Positions 35,969 to 45,022 of a DNA stretch of 64,000 nt are shown one piece after another. This stretch comes from Frigidibacter albus (lineage in GTDB: Bacteria > Pseudomonadota > Alphaproteobacteria > Rhodobacterales > Rhodobacteraceae): the NCBI RefSeq assembly GCF_009908165.1, contig NZ_JAAAUC010000010.1, forward strand, positions 62,001 to 126,000. Reading direction: 5' to 3'. The notes beneath the pieces were generated by a model. That model was not told the DNA's origin, did not search any database, and worked only from the letters and a program-made list of their open reading frames with translations. A program made the translations under genes and the position numbers. Numbering within the stretch: position 1 is the stretch's first letter; each line of letters opens with the position of its first letter.

Positions 35969-36457
35969 AATTTACGTCGTGGGAGTTGGTTCGTCCCCTG
36001 CCAGACCGGTTGGTCGCATCGGGGCTGGCACTGGGCGGCGTTATGGGCTGTGTATCCGCAGGTACCAACCCCATGAATGGGCGTGCGGCAAAGGAAACAC
36101 GCGTCGCAGCTGCGCCGCAGTTGAAGTCGACAGCCGCTTTGATCCACTCCGGCAACACGCGCAGAGCGTCGGCACGCGGACGGTCGCACCTTTCACGTCT
36201 TCAACCAGTGCCTAAACTGTCTTGCGCGTCCAGGCGGGGGCGCGAGGCCTCGGGTGCCGCCACACTCCATCGTCCCGCGATCATGCGCCGCGCTTCGCCT
36301 GCACGATAAAGCCGGTCAGAGAGGCCCGCAGGGGATTGACAGGGCTGCTGTCGCACCACACTTGAGAGGCATTCGCAACAAAAGAGGCGCCCTCCCCTGT
36401 GGACCACATGCCAAGCTCGGTTAGCCAAGAATTGCCTTCTTTGCCGTCTGTGCCCCG
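35969..36457. other. Non-coding island segment
   Basis: Almost 490 bases without a convincing gene. Short frames on both strands lack ribosome binding sites and family motifs. A TTGACA at 36336-36341 could be a -35 element for the gene at 36458, but no good -10 follows. Probably degraded island DNA. Confidence 0.5.
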
Positions 36458-37834
36458 ATGATTGAAGCAACCCTGTTCCTGCTCATCGGAATCCTCGTCA
36501 TCCTCGCCATCATCGCGGCGAACGGATATTTCGTTGCACAAGAATTCGCCTACATGTCGGTCGACCGCACCCGGCTTGCCGCACGGGCTGCCGAAGGCGA
36601 TGTTTCGGCCAAGCGGGCCCTGCAGGTAACGCGGCGCACCAGCTTCATGCTGTCGGGCGCGCAGCTTGGCATCACGGTCACCGGCCTTCTGGTGGGCTTC
36701 GTGGCCCAACCGATGGTCGGCAACTCCCTGGGCACGCTGCTTGGCGTTGCGGGGATTCCGACCGAGGTGGGGATCGCCGTCGGCACGATTGGTGCGCTGG
36801 TGGCAGCCACGATCATCCAGATGATCTTTGGCGAGCTCTATCCCAAGAACCTTGCCATCGCGAACCCCGAGCCGCTGTCGCGCGGGCTGGCCCGTTCGAC
36901 GCTGATCTACCTCACGGTGTTCGGCTGGCTGATCGGCTTCTTCGACAAGTCGGCGAACCTGCTGCTGCGGGCGCTGCGGATCGAGCCTGTGCATGACCTC
37001 GACATCAGCGCCTCGGCCGCCGACCTGCCGCGCATCATCGCGGATTCGCGCGACAGTGGCGATCTGCCGCTGGAGCTGTCGCTGATGATGGACCGCATCC
37101 TCGACTTCCCCAAACAGGATGTCGAGCATGCCATGGTCCCCCGCTCGCAGGTCGATTGGGTCAGCCCCGACACCACGCTGGACGAGCTGCGCGGGCTGAT
37201 GGCGCGCGCCCATACCCGCTATCCGGTGATCGACGATGATGACACCCCCGTGGGGGTCGTGCATCTGACCGACGTGCTGGAACGGCTTGTCTCGGGCCGC
37301 GCGGATGAGCCCGTCGCCTCGGTGATGCGCCCCGCGACGGTGATCCCGACGCTGATGCTGCTGACCGATGCCCTCGCCCAGCTGACCAAATCCGACAATC
37401 AGCTGGCCTGCGTGATCGACGAGTATGGCGGGTTTGCCGGGGTGCTGACGATCGAGGATCTGGCGATGGAAATCGTCGGCGAGATCACCGACGAGCATGA
37501 CGCGGACACCGGCTTCTCCCTTACGCCCGATGGCGACGGCATCTGGCTGATGGACGGCGATGTCCACCTGGACGAGGTGCAGCGGGCCATCGGCTATGAC
37601 CTGCCCCGCGGCGATGTCGAAACGATTGCCGGCCTGCTGATCGCCGAGCTTGGCGCCTTGCCGGTGGAGGGTGATACCGTGACGGTGGACCTGCCCATCG
37701 ACCCGGCAGAGCTGGTCTCGGACCTCCCCATGCGCCGCCGGCTTGAGGTGGATGTCCTGCGCGTCGAGCGCCATGTTCCGACCGAGCTGCGCGTGCGGCT
37801 GGTCGAAGTTGCCATGACCGAGGATGAGCTATGA
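36458..37834 (+). CDS. CNNM/CorC-type membrane protein (DUF21-CBS-CorC_HlyC)
   Basis: A 458-residue 'hemolysin family' protein: a DUF21 membrane domain with about four helices (FLLIGILVILAIIAANGYFV at the start; GAQLGITVTGLLVGF), two CBS domains (residues ~215-340, HLTDVLERL and VIDEYGGFAGVLTIEDL), and a C-terminal CorC_HlyC domain. Homologues act in Mg2+/Co2+ transport or resistance; haemolysis is a historical name. The ATG has only a weak site. The next gene overlaps by four bases. Confidence 0.88.
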   Translation: MIEATLFLLIGILVILAIIAANGYFVAQEFAYMSVDRTRLAARAAEGDVSAKRALQVTRRTSFMLSGAQLGITVTGLLVGFVAQPMVGNSLGTLLGVAGIPTEVGIAVGTIGALVAATIIQMIFGELYPKNLAIANPEPLSRGLARSTLIYLTVFGWLIGFFDKSANLLLRALRIEPVHDLDISASAADLPRIIADSRDSGDLPLELSLMMDRILDFPKQDVEHAMVPRSQVDWVSPDTTLDELRGLMARAHTRYPVIDDDDTPVGVVHLTDVLERLVSGRADEPVASVMRPATVIPTLMLLTDALAQLTKSDNQLACVIDEYGGFAGVLTIEDLAMEIVGEITDEHDADTGFSLTPDGDGIWLMDGDVHLDEVQRAIGYDLPRGDVETIAGLLIAELGALPVEGDTVTVDLPIDPAELVSDLPMRRRLEVDVLRVERHVPTELRVRLVEVAMTEDEL

Positions 37835-38871
37835 GCGACGCGTTGAGTGTAACCCTGATCACCACCGCGCTGATCGCCCTGAGCGCCCTGTTCGTCATCA
37901 TCGAATTCGCGCTTCTTGGCGCCCGCCGCCACCGGCTTGAGGAACTCGCCCCAACCAGCGGTTCGGCCCGCGCGGCCCTGCGCGGCATGAACGACCTGAC
38001 CCTGATGCTTGCGGGGGCTCAACTGGGCATCACCGTCTGCACCTTCGCGCTTGGCGCGGTGACCAAGCCTGCGGTGGATGCCTGGCTTGGCCCGGTGTTC
38101 ATCACCTGGGGCCTGCCGATCTGGGCGGCCGGCGGCACGGCGTTTGCCCTGTCGCTGTTCGTGGTGACCTTCCTGCATCTGGTTGTCGGCGAAATGGCCC
38201 CCAAGTCCTGGGCTATCGCGCATCCCGAAAAGTCTGCCCTCGCCATCGGCGTGATCGCGCGCGCCTATATCTGGCCGCTGAAGCCGCTGCTGCGGTGGGT
38301 GAACAGCCTTGCAAACCGTCTGGTGCGAGCCTCGGGCGTCGAGCCTGTCGAGAGCGCCGCCGTCGGCGGCCAGGACATCGCCACCATCCGCCAGCTGGTG
38401 GAGCATTCGGCCAAGGTCGGCACGCTGGAGCCGGAGATGCACGCGCAGCTCTCGGGCTTCATCGACCTGGGAACCATGCCCGTACTCGCGCTGGTGGCGA
38501 CGGAGGTGGCGCCGACGCAGGTTCCGGCGCAGGCAACGGCCGCCGATGTGCGCGCTGCGGGGCTCGGGTCGGGGCACATGCGCATCCTGATGTCGGCCGT
38601 CGATGGCGGTCCGCCCTCCGTGGTGCATGTGCGCGATACCCTGCTTCTGCCGGATGCGCAGCCCGCGGCCGATATCGCGCGGCCGGCCTTCATCCTGGAT
38701 GCACAGACGCCCGTTTACGAGGCGCTTGCCCGGATGCGCGAGTCGAGCGTGCAGATCGCCATCGTGATGCACGAGGACGCGCTGTGCGGGATCATCACCC
38801 TCGCCGACATCCTCAAGCGCGTGCTTCCTGCGGGGATCGCGGTGCAGAGGGTGGCGGCGCAGGCCGCCTGA
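37831..38871 (+). CDS. Second CNNM-type membrane protein (DUF21-CBS)
   Basis: A 346-residue protein with the DUF21 membrane domain (LITTALIALSALFVIIEFAL; AGAQLGITVCTFALG) and CBS domains (residues ~210-335, ending GIITLADILKRVLP). It lacks the C-terminal CorC_HlyC domain of its partner. Overlap with the preceding gene (ATGA) and the shared fold suggest the two work as a heteromeric pair, perhaps in divalent cation handling. It is followed by a terminator and convergent with secDF. Confidence 0.88.
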   Translation: MSDALSVTLITTALIALSALFVIIEFALLGARRHRLEELAPTSGSARAALRGMNDLTLMLAGAQLGITVCTFALGAVTKPAVDAWLGPVFITWGLPIWAAGGTAFALSLFVVTFLHLVVGEMAPKSWAIAHPEKSALAIGVIARAYIWPLKPLLRWVNSLANRLVRASGVEPVESAAVGGQDIATIRQLVEHSAKVGTLEPEMHAQLSGFIDLGTMPVLALVATEVAPTQVPAQATAADVRAAGLGSGHMRILMSAVDGGPPSVVHVRDTLLLPDAQPAADIARPAFILDAQTPVYEALARMRESSVQIAIVMHEDALCGIITLADILKRVLPAGIAVQRVAAQAA

Positions 38872-38899
38872 CGCTACGGGGAACAGGTGCTCCCGAACG

Positions 38900-38929
38900 A
38901 TGGCCCCGGCGGATCGCCGGGGCCATTTT
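38900..38929 (+). terminator. Terminator after the CNNM pair
   Basis: The ATGGCCCCGGC arm and its complement GCCGGGGCCAT around a short centre, followed by TTTT, 28 bases after the stop codon. It lies six bases before the convergent secDF stop. Confidence 0.75.
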
Positions 38930-38934
38930 GTTGA

Positions 38935-41562
38935 TCATGCGTCGATATGCGCGAAGGCGTGGTCCGGCCCCGCCTTCGGCTTGTCGGTCCTGTCGATCCC
39001 GAGGAACAGCACGATGTTCTTGGCCACATAGAGCGTCGACCAGGTGCCGATGATCACCCCGAACAGCATGGCGAAGACGAAGCCGCGGATCACGTCGCCG
39101 CCGAAGACCAGCAGCACCAGCAGGGCGATCAGCGTTGTCATCGCCGTCATCAGGGTTCGGCTCAGCGTCTCATTGGCCGACAGGTTCATCAGCTCGCGCA
39201 GCGGGGTCGTCTTGAACTTCTCCAGGTTCTCGCGCAGCCGGTCGAAGATCACCACCGTGTCGTTGACCGAATAGCCAAGGATGGTCAGCAGCGCCGCCAC
39301 GATGGTCAGGTCGAACTTCAGCCCGAACAGCGCGAACACCCCGACCGTGACGATGACATCATGGATCAGCGCCGCGACGGTGCCGACCGCGAACTGCCAC
39401 TCAAAGCGCATCCACACATAGACGAGGATGCCCGCCGCCGCCGCCCCGACCGAGGCAAGCGCCAGCCAGATCAGCTCGGCCGATACCTTCGGCCCGACCG
39501 ATTCCACCGCCGTGAAGCTGACCGCCGGATCGACGGCCTTCAGCGCCGCCTCCACGTTCGCCACCACCTCGGGCGCCAGCGCCTCGGTGCCCTGCTGCGC
39601 CTCGATGCGGATGGTGGCCACATGCTGATCGGCGCGGAAGGACGGGTCGAAAACCTCGGTGATCGAGACATCGCCAAGCTCCATGTCCGACAGCGCCGCA
39701 CGATAGCCGCCGATATCGAGGGCTTGCGTCGTCTCGGCCCGGATCGTGGTGCCGCCCTTGAAGTCGATGCCGAAGTTCAGCCCCAGCGTCGCCACCAGCA
39801 GCAGCGAGGCAACCACGGCCACCACGGAGGCCCCGAAGGTCAGCCACTGGGCACGGAAGAAGTCGATGGTCGTCTTCTCAGGCGCCAGCCGGATCCAGCC
39901 CTTGAGCGCCAGCGACTTCGGGCGTTTCCAGCGCAACCAGGTCTCGATGATCAGGCGCGTCACATAGACGGCGGTGAACATCGAGGTCAGGATGCCAAGC
40001 CCCAGCGTCACCGCAAAGCCGCGCACCGCGCCCGAGCCGATGGCGAACATGATCAGCGCGGTCAGCAGGCCGGTGATGTTGCTGTCCATGATCGCCGACA
40101 GCGCCTTGTCGAACCCGATCTGGACGGCGCGGCCGGGGGTGCGGCCGCCCCGCAGCTCCTCGCGGATCCGCTCGAAGATCAGCACGTTGGCATCGACCGC
40201 CATGCCCATCGTCAGCACGATCCCGGCGATGCCCGGCAGGGTCAGCGTCGCCCCCAGCACCGACAGGAAGGCCAGCAGCAGCCCCATGTTCAAGGCGAGC
40301 GCCAGGTTCGCCATCAGGCCGAAGCCGCCATAGCAGGCCACCATGAAGCCGACGACGGCGACCATGCCGATCACCGCGGCGCGCTGCCCCGCCTCGATGC
40401 TGTCCTGCCCCAGTTCGGGGCCGATGGTGCGCTCTTCGAGGAAGGTCATCTTGGCCGGCAGGGCGCCGGCGCGCAGCAGCACGGCCAGTTCGGTGCTTTC
40501 CTCGACCGTGAAGCTGCCGGTGATGATGCCCGACCCGCCCGGAATATGGCTCTGGATCACCGGGGCCGAGAGCACCTCGCCGTCGAGAACGATGGCGAAG
40601 GGGCTGCCGATATTTTCGCCGGTGAAGTTGCCAAAGACCCGCGCCCCGGCGGCATCGAAGCGGAAGCTGACCGCGGGGCGGCCATTCTGGTCGAAGGCGG
40701 GCTGCGCATCATCAAGGCTCTCGCCCCGCACCACCGGGATGCGGTCCAGCTCGTAGAACAGCCCCGGCTGATGCGCGGCCGGCAGGATCATCTCGCCCGG
40801 ACCCGCCGCCTGACCTTCGGCCGCCTGCCCCAGCACCGCGTTGAAGGTCAATTCCGCCGTGGTGCCGATCAGCGATTTCAGTTCCGCCGCCGAGCCGATG
40901 CCCGGCACCTGAATGAGGATGCGGTCCGTGCCTTGCCGCATGATAGTCGGCTCGCGCGTGCCGACTTCATCCACCCGCCGCCGGACGATCTCCAGCGATT
41001 GCTGGATGGTGCGCTGGTCCATCGCCTGCCGCTCTGCCTCGGACAGGGTCACCACCAGCGTGGCGCCGTCGCCCCGGACCTCGATGTCCGTTTGGCCAGC
41101 CCCCGTCAGCGACACCACCGGCGTCGCCATTGCGCGGGCCGCAGCCAGCGCGGCCGGCATCCCGTCCGGATTGCCGATCCGCACCCGCAGCTCGCCGGGC
41201 ACCCCCTCTTGCCGTTGCACGGTGCCGACCTGGCTCCGCAGCCCGCGCAGCGCATCGCGAAGCTCGGGCCACAGGCTCTCCATCCGCGCCGCGTGGACGT
41301 CTTCGACATGGACCTCGGCCAGCAGATGCGCGCCGCCGCGCAGATCGAGGCCAAGGTTGACCAGGCTCGAGGGCATCCACGAGGGCCAGCCGCCCAGATC
41401 CGCCTCGACGCCCGGCGGCAGTGTGCCGGTGTCGGCGATGATTCCCGCGGCGTCGTTATGGCGTTCCACCTGCGGGTAGAAGGCGTTGGGAAGGGCAAAG
41501 AGGATGCCCCAGAGACAGACGCCCCAGATGAGGAGGCGCTTCCACAGAACTGTATTTGTCAT
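38935..41562 (-). CDS. secDF: Fused protein-export membrane protein SecDF
   Basis: An 875-residue protein joining SecD and SecF. The SecD half starts with one helix, LVNLGLDLRGGAHLL, a large periplasmic domain, and five more helices with GMAVDANVLIFERIREEL. The SecF half starts near residue 545, with GLNFGIDFKGGT and GYSVNDTVVIFDRLREN. SecDF uses the proton gradient to pull proteins through SecYEG. No yajC is adjacent. It lies within the ffs-bounded island, so it may be an additional copy; the rest of the genome is not visible. Confidence 0.92.
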   Translation of the reverse strand: MTNTVLWKRLLIWGVCLWGILFALPNAFYPQVERHNDAAGIIADTGTLPPGVEADLGGWPSWMPSSLVNLGLDLRGGAHLLAEVHVEDVHAARMESLWPELRDALRGLRSQVGTVQRQEGVPGELRVRIGNPDGMPAALAAARAMATPVVSLTGAGQTDIEVRGDGATLVVTLSEAERQAMDQRTIQQSLEIVRRRVDEVGTREPTIMRQGTDRILIQVPGIGSAAELKSLIGTTAELTFNAVLGQAAEGQAAGPGEMILPAAHQPGLFYELDRIPVVRGESLDDAQPAFDQNGRPAVSFRFDAAGARVFGNFTGENIGSPFAIVLDGEVLSAPVIQSHIPGGSGIITGSFTVEESTELAVLLRAGALPAKMTFLEERTIGPELGQDSIEAGQRAAVIGMVAVVGFMVACYGGFGLMANLALALNMGLLLAFLSVLGATLTLPGIAGIVLTMGMAVDANVLIFERIREELRGGRTPGRAVQIGFDKALSAIMDSNITGLLTALIMFAIGSGAVRGFAVTLGLGILTSMFTAVYVTRLIIETWLRWKRPKSLALKGWIRLAPEKTTIDFFRAQWLTFGASVVAVVASLLLVATLGLNFGIDFKGGTTIRAETTQALDIGGYRAALSDMELGDVSITEVFDPSFRADQHVATIRIEAQQGTEALAPEVVANVEAALKAVDPAVSFTAVESVGPKVSAELIWLALASVGAAAAGILVYVWMRFEWQFAVGTVAALIHDVIVTVGVFALFGLKFDLTIVAALLTILGYSVNDTVVIFDRLRENLEKFKTTPLRELMNLSANETLSRTLMTAMTTLIALLVLLVFGGDVIRGFVFAMLFGVIIGTWSTLYVAKNIVLFLGIDRTDKPKAGPDHAFAHIDA

Positions 41563-41729
41563 GACCTGTCCTAAACCCGGCGGCTCGCCACACGGGGCGC
41601 AGCACAGACCGGGGAGGTTGAGACCGAGAGACCCTTCACAGCGTGCAGGCCCGCCGCAAAGGGCGGTCGGCTTGGCTGGGGCGGGAATGGGATCGCGGCG
41701 CAGGGCTGCGCACGCGGTTCGGGCATCGA

Positions 41730-42098
41730 TCAGGTCAACGGGGGCGCCCGGGGCTCGTGGCGGTGCCGGGGCTGCAGGCAGCGCAAGGCCGCCTGCGGGC
41801 AGGACGGCTCATCTGCCTTGGGGCCGTTCGCCAGAACCGGCGCCTCGGCGAGCAGGGCAAGAAGGTCGGGCTCCGGCCCGCTTCGGACATCCGCAGGGCG
41901 ATGCGCCTTCCCGATGGCGACGGGCGTCGCGACGTGGTCCTGGCCCCGGGCTTCGGCCAGGCTGGCCACCGCCGACCGCACCGGAATGTCGGCCGCACGC
42001 TGCCCCGACGCCGCCCAGACGAGCAGCAGCGACACCATCACTGTCCAGGCGAGTGCCGCCTGACGTAGCTTTCCGGGGGGCGTGGCGCGCGTGGTCAT
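41730..42098 (-). CDS. Hypothetical exported protein upstream of secDF
   Basis: A 122-residue protein with a basic N-terminus and one hydrophobic helix (LAWTVMVSLLLVWAA), then a proline-rich tail containing CPQAALRC and RHRHEP. A GGGAG ribosome binding site precedes the ATG. It lies 167 bases upstream of secDF in the same direction and may share its transcript. I do not recognise the family. The cysteine pair and histidines could bind metal, which is speculation. Confidence 0.5.
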   Translation of the reverse strand: MTTRATPPGKLRQAALAWTVMVSLLLVWAASGQRAADIPVRSAVASLAEARGQDHVATPVAIGKAHRPADVRSGPEPDLLALLAEAPVLANGPKADEPSCPQAALRCLQPRHRHEPRAPPLT

Positions 42099-42173
42099 GG
42101 CTCCCTTCTCTCATTTATCATCGGGCGAAACAATATGGGCCGACGTCAGGGTTCGGGGCACACGGCCGATCCC

Positions 42174-42299
42174 GGGTTCATCGCATTCCTCGCGTCGGAC
42201 TTGGTCGCGAGCATTCCCGGCACGGAGTATTTGATCGACGGCGAGACGGTGCCGACGGCGGGAAACGGGGCGCCGGGCGGCAGGGTTCTGCGGTCATGA
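42174..42299 (+). pseudogene. Fragment of an SDR dehydrogenase C-terminus
   Basis: A short open stretch encoding GFIAFLASD...ITGTEY-like residues (here SIPGTEYLIDGETVPTA), the typical end of a short-chain dehydrogenase. The Rossmann part and a start are missing. A leftover from rearrangement, overlapping a transposase fragment on the other strand. Confidence 0.5.
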
Positions 42300-42381
42300 A
42301 GAACCGGATCGGTCGACCATCGGCATCGGTGACGGCGTGCAGTCTGGTGTTCATGCCCCCTTTCGTTCGCCCGATCAGACG
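42289..42381 (-). pseudogene. IS5-type transposase fragment
   Basis: RLIGRTKGGMNTRLHAVTDA followed by DGRPIRFFMTA corresponds to the centre of an IS5/IS427-group transposase (compare GRSRGGLTTKIHALVDGRG in the complete element at 26.5 kb). Nothing on either side continues the gene. A remnant of an older insertion. Confidence 0.6.
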
Positions 42382-42405
42382 GCCCCGTTGTCGGGAGCTT
42401 GAATC

Positions 42406-43062
42406 ATGCAGCCGCAGCGACCTCAAGCAGGTCAATGGGTCCTGATCCTCGACTGGTTCGACCGGCTCGTGCCGGAAGTCGGAAATGGCGCCGCCGCCGA
42501 AGATCTGGAGCGGCTGCGCATGATGGCAGGGGGATCGCAAGGCGCCCGGCCCAAGTTCGTTGCGCAGCTCTCGGAGGACGGTGCGCTCCTGCGTGGGGAC
42601 CGCCTGCCCTGGCAACTCGGATGGCGGCATGTGCTGGTGAAGCGACGGGCTCTGTCGGACCCGGCCGGTGCGGTCGAGGCCGAAGCTGCCTACTCCTCCA
42701 TGTCGCGCGCTGCCGGCATCACGATGGCACCGGTCCAGGTGATGCGCGCGAATTCCGAAGAGCCCTTCTTCGTCGCCGACCGCTTTGATCGCGCCGGTGC
42801 GGCCCGCCTGCACATGCAGACGGTGGCCGCGCTCCTGGACGTAGATTTCCGAACCGCGACCCTCGACTACATCGAACTTCTGAAGGTGGTGCGCCTGATG
42901 ACCCGCGACTACCGCGCGGTCGAGGAGATGTTCCGGCGGATGATCTTCAATGCCCGCTCCCTGAACCGCGACGACCACCTGAAGAACCACGCCTTCCTGA
43001 TGGACCGCACCGGTCGATGGCCGAGATCCGAGATGCGTCGGACAGCAGTGATCCACGACTGA
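42406..43062 (+). pseudogene. HipA-type toxin kinase fragment
   Basis: A 218-codon open frame. It contains the HipA glycine-rich segment MAGGSQGARPKFVAQL, VEAEAAYSSMSRAAGITMAP and the catalytic loop RSLNRDDHLKNHAFL, all diagnostic of the HipA kinase. The N-terminal third and the C-terminus after DRTGRW are missing, and no HipB antitoxin gene is visible. HipA phosphorylates glutamyl-tRNA synthetase in E. coli. Almost certainly inactive here. Confidence 0.7.
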
Positions 43063-43102
43063 CGGCGCGGTCGCGCACGGCGCTTTGGGGGATCTTCGGC
43101 AA

Positions 43103-43342
43103 ATGATTGCACCCGATAATCTCGACAGGGACCACGGGACCAACGGGACCGGCCCAAGTTTGGAGCATGAAATGGACGACTCGGTCTTCACCCTCCCCAC
43201 GGCCCCAGAGGGACCGTGGGGCCAGCTGACGATGAACGAGCAGGCTTGGATCGAGTTTGTCAGGGCGATTTCGTGCGGCAGCGACCCCAGGATCACCCCG
43301 ACGCGCGTGCGTGCATTGAGTCCGCTGCTCGACGCGGGATGA
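43103..43342 (+). CDS. Short hypothetical protein in island
   Basis: A 79-codon frame beginning MIAPDNLDRDHG, with a second possible ATG at 43172. The C-terminal half NEQAWIEFVRAISCGSDPRI looks protein-like. A GGGGG stretch lies ahead of the first ATG but at long spacing. No family recognised. It sits among degraded fragments near the right end of the island. Confidence 0.3.
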   Translation: MIAPDNLDRDHGTNGTGPSLEHEMDDSVFTLPTAPEGPWGQLTMNEQAWIEFVRAISCGSDPRITPTRVRALSPLLDAG

Positions 43343-43535
43343 GGCATCGGGCAAGACAAGCTCAGCCGGTTCCCATGTTTGGACGCGGGGATCTGACGTA
43401 GAACTCGATCTTGATGTCGCGGTAGCGGTCGATACTGTCGTCCTGCACAGAATTCTTTCGTGCCAGAAATCCTGCGCTCTTGGGTGCCAGAGCGTCAGCT
43501 GACCCATTGAATATTTATGTTTGCATGAGTTATTG
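43343..43535. other. Segment left of attR
   Basis: No start-bearing gene. On the minus strand an open stretch of about 45 codons (43515 to 43365) encodes SADALAPKSAGFLARKNSV followed by QDDSIDRYRDIKIEFYVR and ends TGA, but it has no start codon and may be a gene fragment. The last 40 bases are notably AT-rich (AATATTTATGTTTGC). Confidence 0.4.
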
Positions 43536-43551
43536 AGCCTCTCACCCCTCC
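43536..43551 (+). repeat. attR: second copy of the ffs-end repeat
   Basis: AGCCTCTCACCCCTCC, identical to 35115-35130. Upstream sequence is unrelated to ffs. It marks the probable right end of an 8.4-kb integrated element. Confidence 0.75.
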
Positions 43552-43732
43552 GCCAACGGTCATGCAGATATCCCGGCCCAGAGCATGGGGGCTGCGTCGT
43601 GATGACGGCTTGAAGGCTCACTGAGCCAACGGCGCCCAGAAAGCCCCGGGCGGCCAGTGTCGCAAGGAGAACCTGCTGTCGCCGCTTCCTCACTCCCGCT
43701 ACGATGGCCCGCGAACAGGCTGGAGGACGGAC

Positions 43733-45022
43733 ATGGATCTTATCGCAAAGGCGGCCGCGGCGGTGGGCGGCACAGTGGCGCTTCTGCGCCGCATGGGCTC
43801 GCCCACAACTCAGGCCATGGGGCCGGCCCCGCAGATCCCGGAGGCCCGCAAGCAGGGCATCATGACCCTGAAGATGCCGGTCGCCCAAGGCTGGAGCGAT
43901 AGCCACGTCCCTACCTGCGCGCCGGGCCTCAAGGTCAACGCCTTTGCGACCGGGCTCGAGCATCCGCGCTGGATCGAGGTTCTGCCCAACGGCGACGTGC
44001 TGGTGGCGGAATCCAAGGAGCAGGCCGGGCCACCCAGGAAGCTGATGGACCATGCGGCCCAGGCGGTGATGCGGCGGGCCAAGGCCATCGGCGACAGCGC
44101 CAACCGTGTGACGCTGTTTCGCGATACCAATGGCGACGGCGTGGCAGAAATCCGCGAGGTCTTCGTCCAGAACCAGAACCAGCCCTTCGGCATGGCGCTG
44201 ATCGGCGAGAGGTTCTACCTCGGCAATACCGACGGGATCGTGGTCTTCGACTATACCCCGGGGGCCACGGCCCTGACGGGCAGCGGGGAAAAGCTGGTCA
44301 GCTTCAAGCCCCACGGACACTGGACGCGCAGCCTGATCGTCTCGCCGGACGGGACCAAGGTCTATGCCGGCGTCGGCTCGCTGTCGAACATCGCCGATCA
44401 GGGGATGGAGGTCGAAGAGGGCCGCGCCGCGATCTGGGAGCTGGATGTGGCAACCGGCACCGCCCGCATCTTCGCCTCGGGCCTGCGCAATGCCGTGGGC
44501 ATGGCGTGGGAGCCGGTGACGGGCGCGCTGTGGACGGTGGTGAACGAACGCGACGGGCTGGGGGATGAAACGCCGCCCGACTACCTGACCTCGGTGCGGG
44601 ACGGGGGCTTCTATGGCTGGCCCTATTGCTATTGGGGCCGCACGGTGGATGACCGGGTGCCGCAGGACGCGGCCCTCGTCGCCCGCGCGATCACGCCCGA
44701 CTATGCGCTTGGCGGGCACACCGCCTCGCTCGGGCTGTGCTGGATGCCGGCCGGAACCCTGCCGGGCTTCGGGGATGGCATGGTGATCGGGCAGCACGGC
44801 TCGTGGAACCGCTCCAAGCTCAGCGGCTACAAGCTGATCTTCGTGCCCTTCGCGGACGGCAAGCCCAGTGGCCCGCCCCGTGACATCCTCAGCGGGTTCC
44901 TGTCGGAAGACGAGAAGATAGCCTATGGCCGCCCGGTCGGCGTGACCATCGGGCCCGACAAGGCATCGCTGCTGATGGCCGATGACGTGGGCGACGTCAT
45001 CTGGCGCGTCACCGGCGCCTGA
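43733..45022 (+). CDS. Sorbosone dehydrogenase family protein (PQQ-type beta-propeller)
   Basis: A 429-residue protein of the glucose/sorbosone dehydrogenase fold. Motifs include GLEHPRWIEVLPNGDVLVAE, FRDTNGDGVAE, SLIVSPDGTKVYAGVGS, GLRNAVGMAWEP and GFGDGMVIGQHGSWNRSKLS. Relatives oxidise sugars in the periplasm with PQQ. The N-terminus (residues 5-20) is only weakly hydrophobic, so export is uncertain. Located just right of attR. Confidence 0.85.
   Translation: MDLIAKAAAAVGGTVALLRRMGSPTTQAMGPAPQIPEARKQGIMTLKMPVAQGWSDSHVPTCAPGLKVNAFATGLEHPRWIEVLPNGDVLVAESKEQAGPPRKLMDHAAQAVMRRAKAIGDSANRVTLFRDTNGDGVAEIREVFVQNQNQPFGMALIGERFYLGNTDGIVVFDYTPGATALTGSGEKLVSFKPHGHWTRSLIVSPDGTKVYAGVGSLSNIADQGMEVEEGRAAIWELDVATGTARIFASGLRNAVGMAWEPVTGALWTVVNERDGLGDETPPDYLTSVRDGGFYGWPYCYWGRTVDDRVPQDAALVARAITPDYALGGHTASLGLCWMPAGTLPGFGDGMVIGQHGSWNRSKLSGYKLIFVPFADGKPSGPPRDILSGFLSEDEKIAYGRPVGVTIGPDKASLLMADDVGDVIWRVTGA

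Noticed and set aside
36281-37774. Long minus-strand open frame opposite the CNNM gene
   Set aside because: It is antisense to a clearly coding gene, is histidine/glutamine/arginine-rich with no family motif, and reflects the high GC content.
38947-41574. 875-codon plus-strand frame opposite secDF
   Set aside because: The composition (repeated R, H, Q, D) is that of an antisense shadow; the SecDF motifs are on the minus strand.
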